A stretch of 64,000 nucleotides of DNA. Source: Alistipes sp. Marseille-P5061. GTDB lineage: Bacteria; Bacteroidota; Bacteroidia; Bacteroidales; Rikenellaceae. Position 1 is the stretch's first letter. Each line of letters opens with the position of its first letter. Location of the stretch: the NCBI RefSeq assembly GCF_900290115.1, contig NZ_LT985751.1, positions 79,289 to 143,288 on the forward strand, given 5' to 3'. Shown here one piece after another: positions 8,517 through 18,279 of the stretch. The notes beneath the pieces were generated by a model. That model was not told the origin of the DNA. It saw nothing but the letters and a program-made list of their open reading frames with translations, and did not search any database. Both the position numbers and the translations under genes were made by a program.

Positions 8517-9178
8517 GGAAGCCTGAGATAAAGTCGATGCGCTACGAGGATTTCAACGACAACGAATACCTCGAGCGGATGGTGCAGGAGTTGCGCGGCA
8601 ACGGCACCAACGTCGTGGTGGGATGCCTCGACGATGTGATTGAGTGGGGTCGCAGCAACAGCCTCTGGCCGCTGACGTTCGCCACGAGCTGCTGCGGCAT
8701 CGAGTTCATGGCCGTGGGCGCCGCGCGCTACGATTTTGCCCGGTTCGGGTTTGAAGTGGCCCGCGCCTCCCCGCGTCAGGCCGACTTCATCATGGTGGCC
8801 GGCACCATCACCCACAAGATGGCCCCGGTGCTCAAGCGCCTCTACGACCAGATGGCCGACCCCAAGTATGTGATTGCCGTGGGGGGCTGCGCCATCAGCG
8901 GCGGACCCTTCAAGAAGTCCTACCACGTGGTCAAGGGCGTCGACGAAATCCTGCCCGTCGACGTCTACATCCCGGGCTGCCCGCCCCGTCCCGAGGCGAT
9001 GCTCTACGGACTGATGCAGCTGCAGCGCAAGGTGCGCCTGCAGCGCTTCTTCGGCGGCGTCAACAAGCAGATTGACCGCAAGGAGTACGAGCGGCTGCTG
9101 CAGCGCGACCTCACGGCCGAGCGCAACGAGCTCAACGTCGAAGTGCAATCCCAACCTCAAGAAGAAAACAAGAAGTGA
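8507..9178 (+). CDS. nuoB: NADH-quinone oxidoreductase subunit B
   Basis: 223 aa peripheral-arm subunit carrying the terminal [4Fe-4S] cluster N2, which passes electrons to quinone. Ligands are visible: tandem Cys62-Cys63 ([10 protein letters not shown]), Cys128 ([10 protein letters not shown]) and Cys158 ([11 protein letters not shown]). The ATG at 8507 lies in the nuoA tail, with GGAAAGGAG upstream as ribosome binding site. The C-terminal 40 residues are a charged extension ([20 protein letters not shown]). Confidence 0.95.
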   Translation: MEIRKPEIKSMRYEDFNDNEYLERMVQELRGNGTNVVVGCLDDVIEWGRSNSLWPLTFATSCCGIEFMAVGAARYDFARFGFEVARASPRQADFIMVAGTITHKMAPVLKRLYDQMADPKYVIAVGGCAISGGPFKKSYHVVKGVDEILPVDVYIPGCPPRPEAMLYGLMQLQRKVRLQRFFGGVNKQIDRKEYERLLQRDLTAERNELNVEVQSQPQEENKK

Positions 9179-9186
9179 AAGAGAAT

Positions 9187-10803
9187 ATGACGCTCAACGA
9201 AAAAATAACGGCCTGGGAGCCTGCGGCCGTCTGGTCCGACAAGGGCGACGGCCTCTACACCGTTCCCGCGGAGCGGTTCCACGACCTTGCCTCGCGGCTC
9301 CGTCACGAGGCGGGATTCGACTTCCTGCGCAGCCTCACGGGTGTCGACTGGGGCGAGGAGGGCATCGGCGCGGTCTATCACCTCGAATCGACCTCGACGG
9401 GCGAGAATGTCGTGCTGCGCACGCTCACGCCCGACCGCACGCAGGGGGTGCTCCCCTCGGTGTGCGACCTGTGGAAGGGTGCCGAGTTCAACGAACGCGA
9501 GGTCTTCGACTACTTCGGCATCCGCTTCCTGAACCACCCCGACATGCGGCGCCTCTACCTGCGTGACGACTGGGTGGGCCACCCCCTGCGCAAGGACTAC
9601 GACGAGTCGCTCAACCCGCTGCGCATGAGCAACGAGGTCTCGCGCGACAGCACCGCCACGTTCGAGCTGATGCCCGACGGCAGCTTCATCCGCAAGCGCA
9701 GCATCCTGTTCGAGGAGGGCGAGTATGTCATCAACATCGGTCCCCAGCACCCCGCCACGCACGGCGTGCTGCGCTTCCGCGTCTCGCTCGAGGGTGAGAT
9801 TATCCGCAAGCTCGACGTCCACTGCGGCTACATCCACCGCGGCATCGAGAAGATGTGCGAGAGCCTGACCTACCCCCAGACGCTGGCGCTGACCGACCGC
9901 CTCGACTACCTCGGGGCCTCGCAGAACCGCCACGCCCTCTGCATGTGCATCGAGAAGGGTCTGGGCGTCGAGGTGACGGAGCGCGTGCAGTACATCCGCA
10001 CCATCATGGACGAGCTGCAGCGCATCGACTCGCACCTGCTCTTCTTCTCCTGCCTCTGCATGGACATGGGCGCCCTGACGGCCTTCTTCTACGGCTTCCG
10101 CGACCGCGAGAAGGTGCTCGACATCCTCGAGGAGACGACGGGCGGCCGTCTGATTCAGTGCTACAACACCATCGGCGGCGTGCAGGCCGACATCCATCCC
10201 AACTTCGTGCGCCGCGTCAAGGAGCTCATCACCTACCTGCGCCCCATGCTGCGCGAGTACCACGAGGTCTTCACCGGCAACGTCATCGCGCAGGAGCGTC
10301 TGAAGGGCGTGGGCGTGCTGACGCGCCGCGACGCCATCTCGTTCGGCGCTACGGGCGGTACGGGCCGCGCCGCCGGCTGGGCCTGCGACGTGCGCAAGCG
10401 CCATCCCTATGCCGTCTACGACAAGGTCGACTTCGACGAGGTGCTCTTCACCGAGGGCGACTGCATGGCGCGCTACATGGTCCGCATGCACGAGATTGAG
10501 CAGAGCATGCGCATCATCGAGCAGCTCATCGACAACATTCCCGAGGGCGACTACCAGCTCAAGATGAAGCCCGTCATCCGCATCCCCGAAGGCACCTACT
10601 ACTCGGCCGTCGAGGGGAGCCGCGGCGAGTTCGGCGTCTTCATCGAGAGCCACGGCGACAAGTCGCCCTACCGCATGAAGTTCCGCTCGACGGGCCTCCC
10701 GCTGGTATCCTGCATGGAGACCATCGCGCGCGGAGCGAAAATCGCCGACCTGATTGCCATCGGCGGCACGGTGGACTACGTGGTGCCCGATATCGACCGA
10801 TAA
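9187..10803 (+). CDS. nuoCD: NADH-quinone oxidoreductase subunit C/D fusion
   Basis: 538 aa. The first about 150 residues are NuoC-like (REVFDYFGIRFLNHPDMRRL). From about 175 the protein is NuoD-like (INIGPQHPATHGVLRF, HCGYIHRGIEKMCE, and the conserved C-terminal DYVVPDIDR). NuoD lines the quinone cavity. Fusion of C and D is known in several bacterial lineages. ATG 9187 is preferred over GTG 9175, which overlaps the nuoB stop, because GAAAGAG sits just before it. Confidence 0.95.
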   Translation: MTLNEKITAWEPAAVWSDKGDGLYTVPAERFHDLASRLRHEAGFDFLRSLTGVDWGEEGIGAVYHLESTSTGENVVLRTLTPDRTQGVLPSVCDLWKGAEFNEREVFDYFGIRFLNHPDMRRLYLRDDWVGHPLRKDYDESLNPLRMSNEVSRDSTATFELMPDGSFIRKRSILFEEGEYVINIGPQHPATHGVLRFRVSLEGEIIRKLDVHCGYIHRGIEKMCESLTYPQTLALTDRLDYLGASQNRHALCMCIEKGLGVEVTERVQYIRTIMDELQRIDSHLLFFSCLCMDMGALTAFFYGFRDREKVLDILEETTGGRLIQCYNTIGGVQADIHPNFVRRVKELITYLRPMLREYHEVFTGNVIAQERLKGVGVLTRRDAISFGATGGTGRAAGWACDVRKRHPYAVYDKVDFDEVLFTEGDCMARYMVRMHEIEQSMRIIEQLIDNIPEGDYQLKMKPVIRIPEGTYYSAVEGSRGEFGVFIESHGDKSPYRMKFRSTGLPLVSCMETIARGAKIADLIAIGGTVDYVVPDIDR

Positions 10804-10830
10804 AGTTAACGCAGAAAGTGAAAATAAGCC

Positions 10831-11907
10831 ATGTTTGATTTCAGTATCGTAACTTCCTGGGTCCACGGGCTGCTGACCTCGTTCATGCCCCTGGGACTGG
10901 CAATCTTCATCGAGTGTGTCATCGTGGGAGTCTTCCTGCTGGTGATGTACGCGGTGATTGCCGTGCTGATGATTTTCATGGAGCGCAAGGTCTGCGCCGC
11001 CTTCCAGTGCCGACTGGGCCCGGTGCGCGTGGGGCCGTGGGGAACGCTGCAGCTCGTCTGCGACATCCTCAAGATGCTCACCAAGGAGATTATCACCATC
11101 CGTCACGCCGACAAGTTCCTCTACAACCTCGCCCCCTACCTGGTCATCCTGGCCTCGGTGCTCGCCTTCTCGTGCCTGCCCATCAACCGCGGCATGGAGG
11201 TGCTCGACTTCAACGTGGGCGTCTTCTTCATGATGGCCGCCTCGTCCATCGGCGTGGTGGGCATCCTGCTGGCGGGGTGGAGCTCCAACAACAAGTATTC
11301 GCTCATCGGCGCCATGCGCAGCGGCGCGCAGATGATTTCCTATGAACTCTCCATCGGCCTCTCGATTCTGACCATCGTCGTGCTGACCGATACGATGCAG
11401 TTCTCCGAGATTGTCGAGCGTCAGGCCGACTGCTGGTTCATCTTCAAGGGCCACCTGCCCGCCTTCGTGGCCTTCGTCATCTACCTCATCGCCGGCAACG
11501 CCGAGGTCAACCGCGGCCCGTTCGACCTGCCGGAGGCCGAGTCGGAGCTGACGGCCGGCTACCACACCGAGTATTCGGGCATGCACTTCGGCCTGTTCTA
11601 CGTGGCCGAGTTCGTCAACCTCTTCATCATCGCGGGCGTTGCGGCCACCATCTTCCTCGGAGGGTGGATGCCGCTCCACATTGCCGGCTGGGAGGGCTTC
11701 AACACGGTGATGGACTACATCCCGGGCTTCGTCTGGTTCTTCGGCAAGGCCTTCTTCGTGGTGTGGCTGCTCATGTGGATTAAGTGGACCTTCCCCCGCC
11801 TGCGCATCGACCAGATTCTGACGCTCGAGTGGAAGTATCTGGTACCCATCGGACTGGTCAACCTGCTGCTGATGGTTCTCGTCGTCGTATTCAAACTGCA
11901 TTTCTGA
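10831..11907 (+). CDS. nuoH: NADH-quinone oxidoreductase subunit H
   Basis: 358 aa, about eight transmembrane helices. Signatures: MERKVCAAFQCRLGPVRVGP and the acidic loop NRGPFDLPEAESELTAGYHT, which forms part of the quinone chamber. It couples quinone reduction to proton pumping. Two bases separate its stop from nuoI. Confidence 0.95.
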   Translation: MFDFSIVTSWVHGLLTSFMPLGLAIFIECVIVGVFLLVMYAVIAVLMIFMERKVCAAFQCRLGPVRVGPWGTLQLVCDILKMLTKEIITIRHADKFLYNLAPYLVILASVLAFSCLPINRGMEVLDFNVGVFFMMAASSIGVVGILLAGWSSNNKYSLIGAMRSGAQMISYELSIGLSILTIVVLTDTMQFSEIVERQADCWFIFKGHLPAFVAFVIYLIAGNAEVNRGPFDLPEAESELTAGYHTEYSGMHFGLFYVAEFVNLFIIAGVAATIFLGGWMPLHIAGWEGFNTVMDYIPGFVWFFGKAFFVVWLLMWIKWTFPRLRIDQILTLEWKYLVPIGLVNLLLMVLVVVFKLHF

Positions 11908-11909
11908 TT

Positions 11910-12350
11910 ATGAGCAACTATATCAAAGGTCTTATCCACGGCGTGGGGAGCCTGCTGACGGGCCTCAAGGTGACCGGACGCGAGTTCTTCACCCCGAAGG
12001 TCACCGAGCAGTACCCCGAAAACAGGGCTACGCTGCGCATGTTCGACCGCTACTGCGGCGAGCTGACCATGCCCCACGATGCCGAGGGCCACAACCGCTG
12101 CATCGCCTGCGGTCTCTGCCAGGCGGCCTGCCCCAACGGCACGATTCACATCACCACCGAGATGGTGACCGACCCCGAAACGGGCAAGAGCCGCCGCCGG
12201 CTGGTGCGCTACGAGTACGACCTGGGGTCGTGCATGTTCTGCCACCTGTGCGTCAACGCCTGCCCGCACGACGCCATCCGCTTCTCGACGGCCTTCGAGC
12301 ATGCGGTCTACACGCGCGAAAAACTGGTAAAAACCCTGAACAAGCAATAA
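11910..12350 (+). CDS. nuoI: NADH-quinone oxidoreductase subunit I
   Basis: 146 aa ferredoxin-like subunit with two [4Fe-4S] motifs, CIACGLCQAACP and CMFCHLCVNACP, corresponding to clusters N6a and N6b. In a complex without NuoEFG this subunit is the likely entry point for electrons from ferredoxin or another donor, which is inference. It ends three bases before nuoJ. Confidence 0.95.
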   Translation: MSNYIKGLIHGVGSLLTGLKVTGREFFTPKVTEQYPENRATLRMFDRYCGELTMPHDAEGHNRCIACGLCQAACPNGTIHITTEMVTDPETGKSRRRLVRYEYDLGSCMFCHLCVNACPHDAIRFSTAFEHAVYTREKLVKTLNKQ

Positions 12351-12353
12351 GCC

Positions 12354-12863
12354 ATGGAGATAACACTCGAACTCATCGTCTTCATCGTGCTGGCGCTCTT
12401 CACGACCGTCAGCGCGCTGCTGGCCGTAACGACGCACCGCATCCTGCGCGCGGCGACCTACCTGCTGTTCGTGCTCTTCGGTACGGCGGGTATCTATTTC
12501 CAGCTCAACTACTCGTTCCTGGGTGCCGTGCAGCTGCTCATCTACGCGGGCGGCATCACCGTGCTCTACGTCTTCTCGATTCTGCTCACCTCGAGCGAGG
12601 GCGACAAGGCCGAGGACCAGAAGGGCTACAAGCTCTTCGTCGGACTGGCCGCGACGCTCTTCAGCCTGGGCGTCTGCCTCTACGTGACGCTGTGCCACGA
12701 CTTCCGTCCCGAGCACTTCGTCCACGGCGAGCTGCACGTGAGCGAAATCGGCCACACGCTGATGAGCACCGCGAAGTACGGCTACGCCCTTCCGTTCGAG
12801 GTCATCAGCATCCTGCTGCTGGCCTGCATCGTGGGCGGCATCCTCATCGCCCGCAAACGTTAA
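12354..12863 (+). CDS. nuoJ: NADH-quinone oxidoreductase subunit J
   Basis: 169 aa, five predicted transmembrane helices. The conserved segment QLLIYAGGITVLYVFSILL marks helix 3, where a pi-bulge occurs in the family. Antiporter-linking membrane subunit. Confidence 0.93.
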   Translation: MEITLELIVFIVLALFTTVSALLAVTTHRILRAATYLLFVLFGTAGIYFQLNYSFLGAVQLLIYAGGITVLYVFSILLTSSEGDKAEDQKGYKLFVGLAATLFSLGVCLYVTLCHDFRPEHFVHGELHVSEIGHTLMSTAKYGYALPFEVISILLLACIVGGILIARKR

Positions 12864-12881
12864 ACTCCAAAGCCTGCGACT

Positions 12882-13190
12882 ATGATACACATGGAATATT
12901 ACCTCATCCTCTCGACCATCATGATGTTCGTGGGGCTGTACGGTTTCGTCACGCGGCGCAACCTGCTGGCGATGCTCATCTCGGTCGAGCTGATTCTCAA
13001 CTCGGTCGACATCAACTTCGTGGTCTTCAACCGCTTCCTCTTTCCGGAGCACCTCGAGGGCTTCTTCTTCACGCTCTTTGCCATCGGCATCAGCGCGGCC
13101 GAGACGGCCGTGGCCATCGCCATCATCATCAACATCTACCGCAACATCCGCAACATCCGCGTCAAGAGCCTGCGCGAAATGAAGTGGTAA
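12882..13190 (+). CDS. nuoK: NADH-quinone oxidoreductase subunit K
   Basis: 102 aa, three helices (MrpC-like). Carries the membrane Glu of the proton path: LLAMLISVELILNSVDINF and GISAAETAVAIAI. The ATG at 12882 is used; an internal ATG at 12891 is equally possible. Confidence 0.93.
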   Translation: MIHMEYYLILSTIMMFVGLYGFVTRRNLLAMLISVELILNSVDINFVVFNRFLFPEHLEGFFFTLFAIGISAAETAVAIAIIINIYRNIRNIRVKSLREMKW

Positions 13191-13212
13191 GCGCACCGAA
13201 AAACGTCTTCCT

Positions 13213-15105
13213 ATGGAATATACGATTCTCATCCTGCTGCTTCCGCTGCTGAGCTTCCTCTTCCTGGGGCTCTTCGGCATGAAGCTCAAACCCGCCGCCG
13301 CAGGGGCCGTCGGAACGGCCGTGGTGGCCGTCGTGGCGCTGGTGAGCTACTGGACGGCCGCCGTCTACTTCGGCGCCGGCCGCGATGCCGCGGGCCTCTA
13401 TCCGACCCTCATCGCGTGGAACAGCGTCTGGCTCCCCATCAGCGAGACGCTGCACATCGACCTGGGCGTGCTGCTGGACCCCATCTCGGTGATGATGCTC
13501 GTCGTCATATCGACCGTCTCGCTCATGGTCCACATCTACTCGTTCGGCTACATGAAGGGCGAGCGGGGCTTCCAGCGCTACTACGCCTTCCTGTCGCTCT
13601 TCACCATGAGCATGATGGGTCTGGTCGTGGCGACGAACATCTTCCAGATGTACATCTTCTGGGAGCTGGTGGGCGTCAGCTCCTACCTGCTCATCGGCTT
13701 CTACTATACGAAGCCCGAGGCGATTGCCGCCTCGAAGAAGGCCTTCATCGTGACGCGCTTCGCCGACCTGGGCTTCCTCATCGGCATCCTCGTCTACGGC
13801 TACTACGCCGGCACCTTCTCCTTCACGCCCGACGCGCGGCTGCTCGCCTCGGCCGGCGTGATGATACCTCTGGCACTGGGGCTGATGTTCGTCGGCGGCG
13901 CCGGCAAGAGCGCCATGTTCCCGCTCCACATCTGGCTGCCCGACGCCATGGAGGGCCCGACGCCCGTCTCGGCGCTCATCCACGCCGCGACGATGGTCGT
14001 TGCGGGCGTCTACCTGGTGGCGCGCATGTTCCCCCTCTTTGTGGGCTACGCCCCCGAAGTGCTCCACTGGACGGCCTACGTCGGCGCCTTCACGGCCCTC
14101 TACGCCGCCGCGGTGGCCTGCGTGCAGAGCGACATCAAGCGCGTGCTGGCCTTCAGTACCATCTCCCAGATTGGCTTCATGATTGTGGCGCTGGGTGTCT
14201 GCACCTCGGCCGACCCCCACGCCGGAGGTCTGGGCTACATGGCCTCGATGTTCCACCTCTTCACCCACGCCATGTTCAAGGCGCTGCTCTTCCTCGGCGC
14301 CGGCTGCATCATCCACGCCGTCCACTCCAACGAGATGTCGGCCATGGGCGGCCTGCGGCACTACATGCCCCTGACGCACGTGACCTTCCTGGTGGCCTGC
14401 CTGGCCATCGCCGGCATCTGGCCTCTGAGCGGCTTCTTCTCGAAGGATGAAATCCTCTCGGCCTGCTTCGCCTTCAGCCCCGTGATGGGCTGGGTGATGA
14501 CCCTCATCGCCGGCATGACGGCCTTCTACATGTTCCGCCTCTACTACGGCATCTTCTGGGGCCGCGAGAACCGCGAGCTCCACGCCGCCCACACGCCCCA
14601 CGAGGCCCCCTGGACGATGACCCTGCCGCTGGTGGTGCTCGGCGCCGTGACGCTCGTTGCGGGCTGGCTCCCCTTCGGACACTTCGTCTCCTCCAACGGC
14701 ACGTCGTACGACATCCACATCGAGGGGAGCGTCGCCGCGCTGAGCCTCTGCGTGGCCCTCGCGGGCATCGCGCTGGCCACCTGGATGTACGCCCGCGAGA
14801 AGCAGCCCGTGGCCGACCGCCTGGCCGACCGCTTTGCGGGGCTCCACCGCGCGGCCTACCACCGCTTCTACATCGACGAGGTCTACCAGTTCATCACCCA
14901 CCGCATCATCTTCGGCTGCATCTCGACCCCCATCGCCTGGTTCGACCGCCACGTGGTCGACGGCTTCCTCAACCTGCTGGCCACGGCGACGCAGAGCGCC
15001 TCGTGGGCCATCCGCGAGATGCAGAGCGGCAGCGTGCAGCGCTACTGCATCTGGTTCCTCGGCGGCGCGATGGGCTTCACGCTGCTCCTGTTGTTAATCT
15101 GCTAA
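13213..15105 (+). CDS. nuoL: NADH-quinone oxidoreductase subunit L
   Basis: 630 aa distal antiporter-like subunit. Motifs: WELVGVSSYLLIGFYY, GGAGKSAMFPLHIWLPDAM, and HLFTHAMFKALLFLGAGCII, with the Lys and Glu residues of the proton channel. The C-terminal region includes the long lateral helix and a final hydrophobic anchor. Confidence 0.95.
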   Translation: MEYTILILLLPLLSFLFLGLFGMKLKPAAAGAVGTAVVAVVALVSYWTAAVYFGAGRDAAGLYPTLIAWNSVWLPISETLHIDLGVLLDPISVMMLVVISTVSLMVHIYSFGYMKGERGFQRYYAFLSLFTMSMMGLVVATNIFQMYIFWELVGVSSYLLIGFYYTKPEAIAASKKAFIVTRFADLGFLIGILVYGYYAGTFSFTPDARLLASAGVMIPLALGLMFVGGAGKSAMFPLHIWLPDAMEGPTPVSALIHAATMVVAGVYLVARMFPLFVGYAPEVLHWTAYVGAFTALYAAAVACVQSDIKRVLAFSTISQIGFMIVALGVCTSADPHAGGLGYMASMFHLFTHAMFKALLFLGAGCIIHAVHSNEMSAMGGLRHYMPLTHVTFLVACLAIAGIWPLSGFFSKDEILSACFAFSPVMGWVMTLIAGMTAFYMFRLYYGIFWGRENRELHAAHTPHEAPWTMTLPLVVLGAVTLVAGWLPFGHFVSSNGTSYDIHIEGSVAALSLCVALAGIALATWMYAREKQPVADRLADRFAGLHRAAYHRFYIDEVYQFITHRIIFGCISTPIAWFDRHVVDGFLNLLATATQSASWAIREMQSGSVQRYCIWFLGGAMGFTLLLLLIC

Positions 15106-15118
15106 AACGAGTCGCACT

Positions 15119-16603
15119 ATGAATATGTTATCCCTGTTCCCCGCCATCCCGCTGCTCATGATGCTGGGCCTCTGGCTCTCGAAGAGCACGCGGCAAATTC
15201 ATGCCGTCATGGTGACGGGCGCCTCGCTGCTCCTGGCGCTGGCCGTGCTGCTGGTCTTCCGCTACCTCGGACTGAGGGAGGCGGGCGAGAGCGCCGCCAT
15301 GCTCTTCACGGAGAGCCACGTCTGGTATGCGCCGCTCAACATCCACTATGCGGTGGGCGTCGACGGCATCTCGGTGGCCATGCTGCTGCTCTCGGCCATC
15401 ATCGTCTTCACGGGCACCTTCGCCTCGTGGCAGATGAAGGACCAGGTCAAGGAGTACTTCCTCTGGTACTGCCTGCTGAGCGTCGGCGTCTTCGGATTCT
15501 TCATCTCGGTCGACCTCTTCACGATGTTCCTCTTCTACGAGGTGGCGCTCATCCCCATGTACCTGCTCATCGGCGTCTGGGGCAGCGGCCGCAAGGAGTA
15601 CTCGGCCATGAAGCTCACGCTGATGCTCATGGGCGGCTCGGCGCTGCTGCTCATCGGCATCCTGGGCATCTACTTCGGCTCGGGCGCCACGACGATGAAC
15701 ATCGAGGAGATTGCCGCGCTGCACAACATCCCCCTCTCGCTGCAGCGCATCTGGTTCCCGCTCGTCTTCGTGGGCTTCGGTGTGCTGGGGGCCCTCTTCC
15801 CCTTCCATACGTGGAGCCCCGACGGCCACGCCTCGGCCCCGACGGCCGTCTCGATGCTTCACGCCGGCGTGCTGATGAAGCTGGGCGGCTACGGCTGCTT
15901 CCGCGTGGCGATGTACCTGCTGCCCGACGCGGCGCAGGAGCTGAGCTGGATATTCATCATCCTGACCACCATCTCGGTGGTCTACGGCGCCTTCTCGGCC
16001 TGCGTACAGACCGACCTGAAGTACATCAACGCCTACTCGTCCGTCTCGCACTGCGGACTGGTGCTCTTCGCCATCCTGATGATGAACACCACGGCCTCGA
16101 CCGGCGCCATTCTCCAGATGCTGAGCCACGGTCTGATGACGGCCCTCTTCTTCGCCCTCATCGGCATGATTTACGGCCGCACCCATACGCGTGACGTCCG
16201 CCAGCTGCGCGGTCTGATGCGCGTGATGCCCTTCCTGGCCGTGGGCTACGTCATCGCCGGTCTGGCCAACCTCGGACTGCCGGGTCTGAGCGGCTTCGTG
16301 GCCGAGATGACCATCTTCAACGGCGCCTTCATGCACGACGACACCTTCCACCGCGTGGTGACCGTCATCGCCTGCACCTCGATTGTCATCACGGCGGTCT
16401 ACATCCTGCGCGTCATCGGCCGCATCCTCTACGGCACGTGCGAGAACCCCGAACATCTGAAGCTCTCCGACGCCACGTGGGACGAGCGTGTGGCGGTCAT
16501 CTGCCTCATCGTCGCCGTGGCCGGTCTGGGACTGGCGCCGATGTGGGTCAGCGACATGCTCCGCTCGAGCGTCTCGGAAATCGTAGCGCACCTAATCAAC
16601 TAA
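15119..16603 (+). CDS. nuoM: NADH-quinone oxidoreductase subunit M
   Basis: 494 aa, antiporter-like membrane subunit. Motifs: [35 protein letters not shown] and [19 protein letters not shown]. Thirteen bases downstream of nuoL. Confidence 0.95.
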   Translation: MNMLSLFPAIPLLMMLGLWLSKSTRQIHAVMVTGASLLLALAVLLVFRYLGLREAGESAAMLFTESHVWYAPLNIHYAVGVDGISVAMLLLSAIIVFTGTFASWQMKDQVKEYFLWYCLLSVGVFGFFISVDLFTMFLFYEVALIPMYLLIGVWGSGRKEYSAMKLTLMLMGGSALLLIGILGIYFGSGATTMNIEEIAALHNIPLSLQRIWFPLVFVGFGVLGALFPFHTWSPDGHASAPTAVSMLHAGVLMKLGGYGCFRVAMYLLPDAAQELSWIFIILTTISVVYGAFSACVQTDLKYINAYSSVSHCGLVLFAILMMNTTASTGAILQMLSHGLMTALFFALIGMIYGRTHTRDVRQLRGLMRVMPFLAVGYVIAGLANLGLPGLSGFVAEMTIFNGAFMHDDTFHRVVTVIACTSIVITAVYILRVIGRILYGTCENPEHLKLSDATWDERVAVICLIVAVAGLGLAPMWVSDMLRSSVSEIVAHLIN

Positions 16604-16610
16604 GTCGTTT

Positions 16611-18038
16611 ATGGAATACAGCAACATATTCACCTACATGCAGGCCGAGCTCTCGCTCATCGCGGTCATCGTCCTGCTCTTCTTGTACGACCTGATTGCC
16701 GGTGAGCGCGGCCGCCGCCACTTCGCTGCGGTAGCCTGCTCGCTGCTCACCCTCTCCATCCTGCTCAACATCGTTCCCCGCGGGGAGTCGTGCGACCTCT
16801 TCGGCGGGATGTTCCGCTACGTGCCCATGCACACGGTCATCAAGAGCGTCCTCTCAATCGGCGCTCTGGTGGTCTGCATGCAGGCCACCACGTGGCTGCG
16901 GCGCGAGGATACGGCCCACAAGCAGGGCGAGTTCTACGTGCTGACGCTCTCGACGCTGCTGGGCATGTACTTCATGATTGGCGCGGCCAACTTCCTGCTC
17001 TTCTTCATCGGGCTCGAGCTGGCCTCGGTGCCGATGGCCTGCCTGGTCGCCTTCGACAAGTACAAGCACTACTCGGCCGAGGCGGGTGCCAAATACATCC
17101 TCTGCGCCCTCTTCTCGAGCGGTCTGATGCTCTACGGCATCTCGTTCCTCTACGGCACCACCGGCACGCTCTACTTCGACGACATGGTGCCCCTCATCAC
17201 CGGCTCGCCGCTTCAGATTATGGCGCTGGTCTTCTTCTTCGCCGGTCTGGGCTTCAAGCTCTCGCTCGTGCCCTTCCACCTCTGGACGGCCGACACCTAC
17301 CAGGGAGCCCCCACGGCAGTGACCTCCTACCTCTCGGTGGTCTCGAAGGGTGCCGCGGCCTTCGTGCTGATGGCCATTCTCGTGAAGGTCTTCGCCCCGA
17401 TGCTCCACGAGTGGCGGACGCTGCTCTTCTGGGTCATCATCCTCAGCATCACGGTGGCCAACCTCTTCGCCATCCGGCAGCAGGACCTCAAGCGCTTCAT
17501 GGCCTTCTCCTCCATCTCGCAGGCGGGCTACATCATGCTGGGCGTCATCGGAGGCACGGCCTTCGGCATGACCTCGCTGGTCTTCTACGTGCTGGTCTAC
17601 CTGGCGGCCAACCTGGCCGTCTTCGGGGTCATCTCGGCCGTGGAGCAGCACAGCGGCAAGGTGCTGCGTGAGGACTACAACGGCCTCTACCGCACCAATC
17701 CGCGCCTTACGCTGGTCATGACGCTGGGACTCTTCTCGCTGGCGGGCATTCCCCCCTTCGCGGGCTTCTTCTCGAAGTTCTTCATCTTCGCCGCCGCCTT
17801 CCGCGAGGGCTTCTACGTGCTGGTCTTCATCGCGCTGCTCAACACGGTCATCTCGCTCTACTACTACCTGCTGGTGGTCAAGGCGATGTACATCGTCCCC
17901 AACGAGCGCCCCATCGCAACGTTCCGCAGCGACGGCTATACGCGCGCGGCGCTGGTGCTCTGCCTGGCGGGCGTGCTGCTGCTGGGTCTGGTGAGCGCCG
18001 TCTACGACGGCATCGGGCTGCACGCCTTCGGCATGTAG
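16611..18038 (+). CDS. nuoN: NADH-quinone oxidoreductase subunit N
   Basis: 475 aa antiporter-like subunit. Motifs: [35 protein letters not shown] and [16 protein letters not shown]. It is the last nuo gene; no nuoE, nuoF or nuoG precedes or follows. A strong terminator lies 150 bases downstream. Confidence 0.95.
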   Translation: MEYSNIFTYMQAELSLIAVIVLLFLYDLIAGERGRRHFAAVACSLLTLSILLNIVPRGESCDLFGGMFRYVPMHTVIKSVLSIGALVVCMQATTWLRREDTAHKQGEFYVLTLSTLLGMYFMIGAANFLLFFIGLELASVPMACLVAFDKYKHYSAEAGAKYILCALFSSGLMLYGISFLYGTTGTLYFDDMVPLITGSPLQIMALVFFFAGLGFKLSLVPFHLWTADTYQGAPTAVTSYLSVVSKGAAAFVLMAILVKVFAPMLHEWRTLLFWVIILSITVANLFAIRQQDLKRFMAFSSISQAGYIMLGVIGGTAFGMTSLVFYVLVYLAANLAVFGVISAVEQHSGKVLREDYNGLYRTNPRLTLVMTLGLFSLAGIPPFAGFFSKFFIFAAAFREGFYVLVFIALLNTVISLYYYLLVVKAMYIVPNERPIATFRSDGYTRAALVLCLAGVLLLGLVSAVYDGIGLHAFGM

Positions 18039-18186
18039 GCGCCCGAGCCTGTGCGTCCCGCGTCTGAGCCTGCGTTTTGCCCCCGCTCCCGCGTTTTGCC
18101 CCCGCTCCGGCCACCCCTGCGTCGGCCTCTTCCGCCCGCATGCGCGGCCGTTCGGGCCCGGCAAACCGACAACAAACCGACAACGG

Positions 18187-18220
18187 AAAACCCCCGGCAT
18201 GGTTCCATGCCGGGGGTTTT
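18187..18220. terminator. Bidirectional terminator of nuo operon and lipoprotein gene
   Basis: AAAACCCCCGGCATGG / CCATGCCGGGGGTTTT, a 16-bp perfect stem with a two-base centre, flanked by A and T runs. It lies between nuoN (+) and the lipoprotein gene (-). Just upstream (about 18072-18110) a 19-bp direct repeat of GCGTTTTGCCCCCGCTCC is present. Confidence 0.85.
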
Positions 18221-18279
18221 CGTCTTTGTCTGCGCCTTCCGCCCGGGGTCAACCGGAGGCGGGGTGCCGCGGCGCCGCA

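Noticed and set aside
9157-11901. 914-codon minus-strand open frame opposite nuoCD-nuoH
   Set aside because: Shadow of conserved complex I genes.
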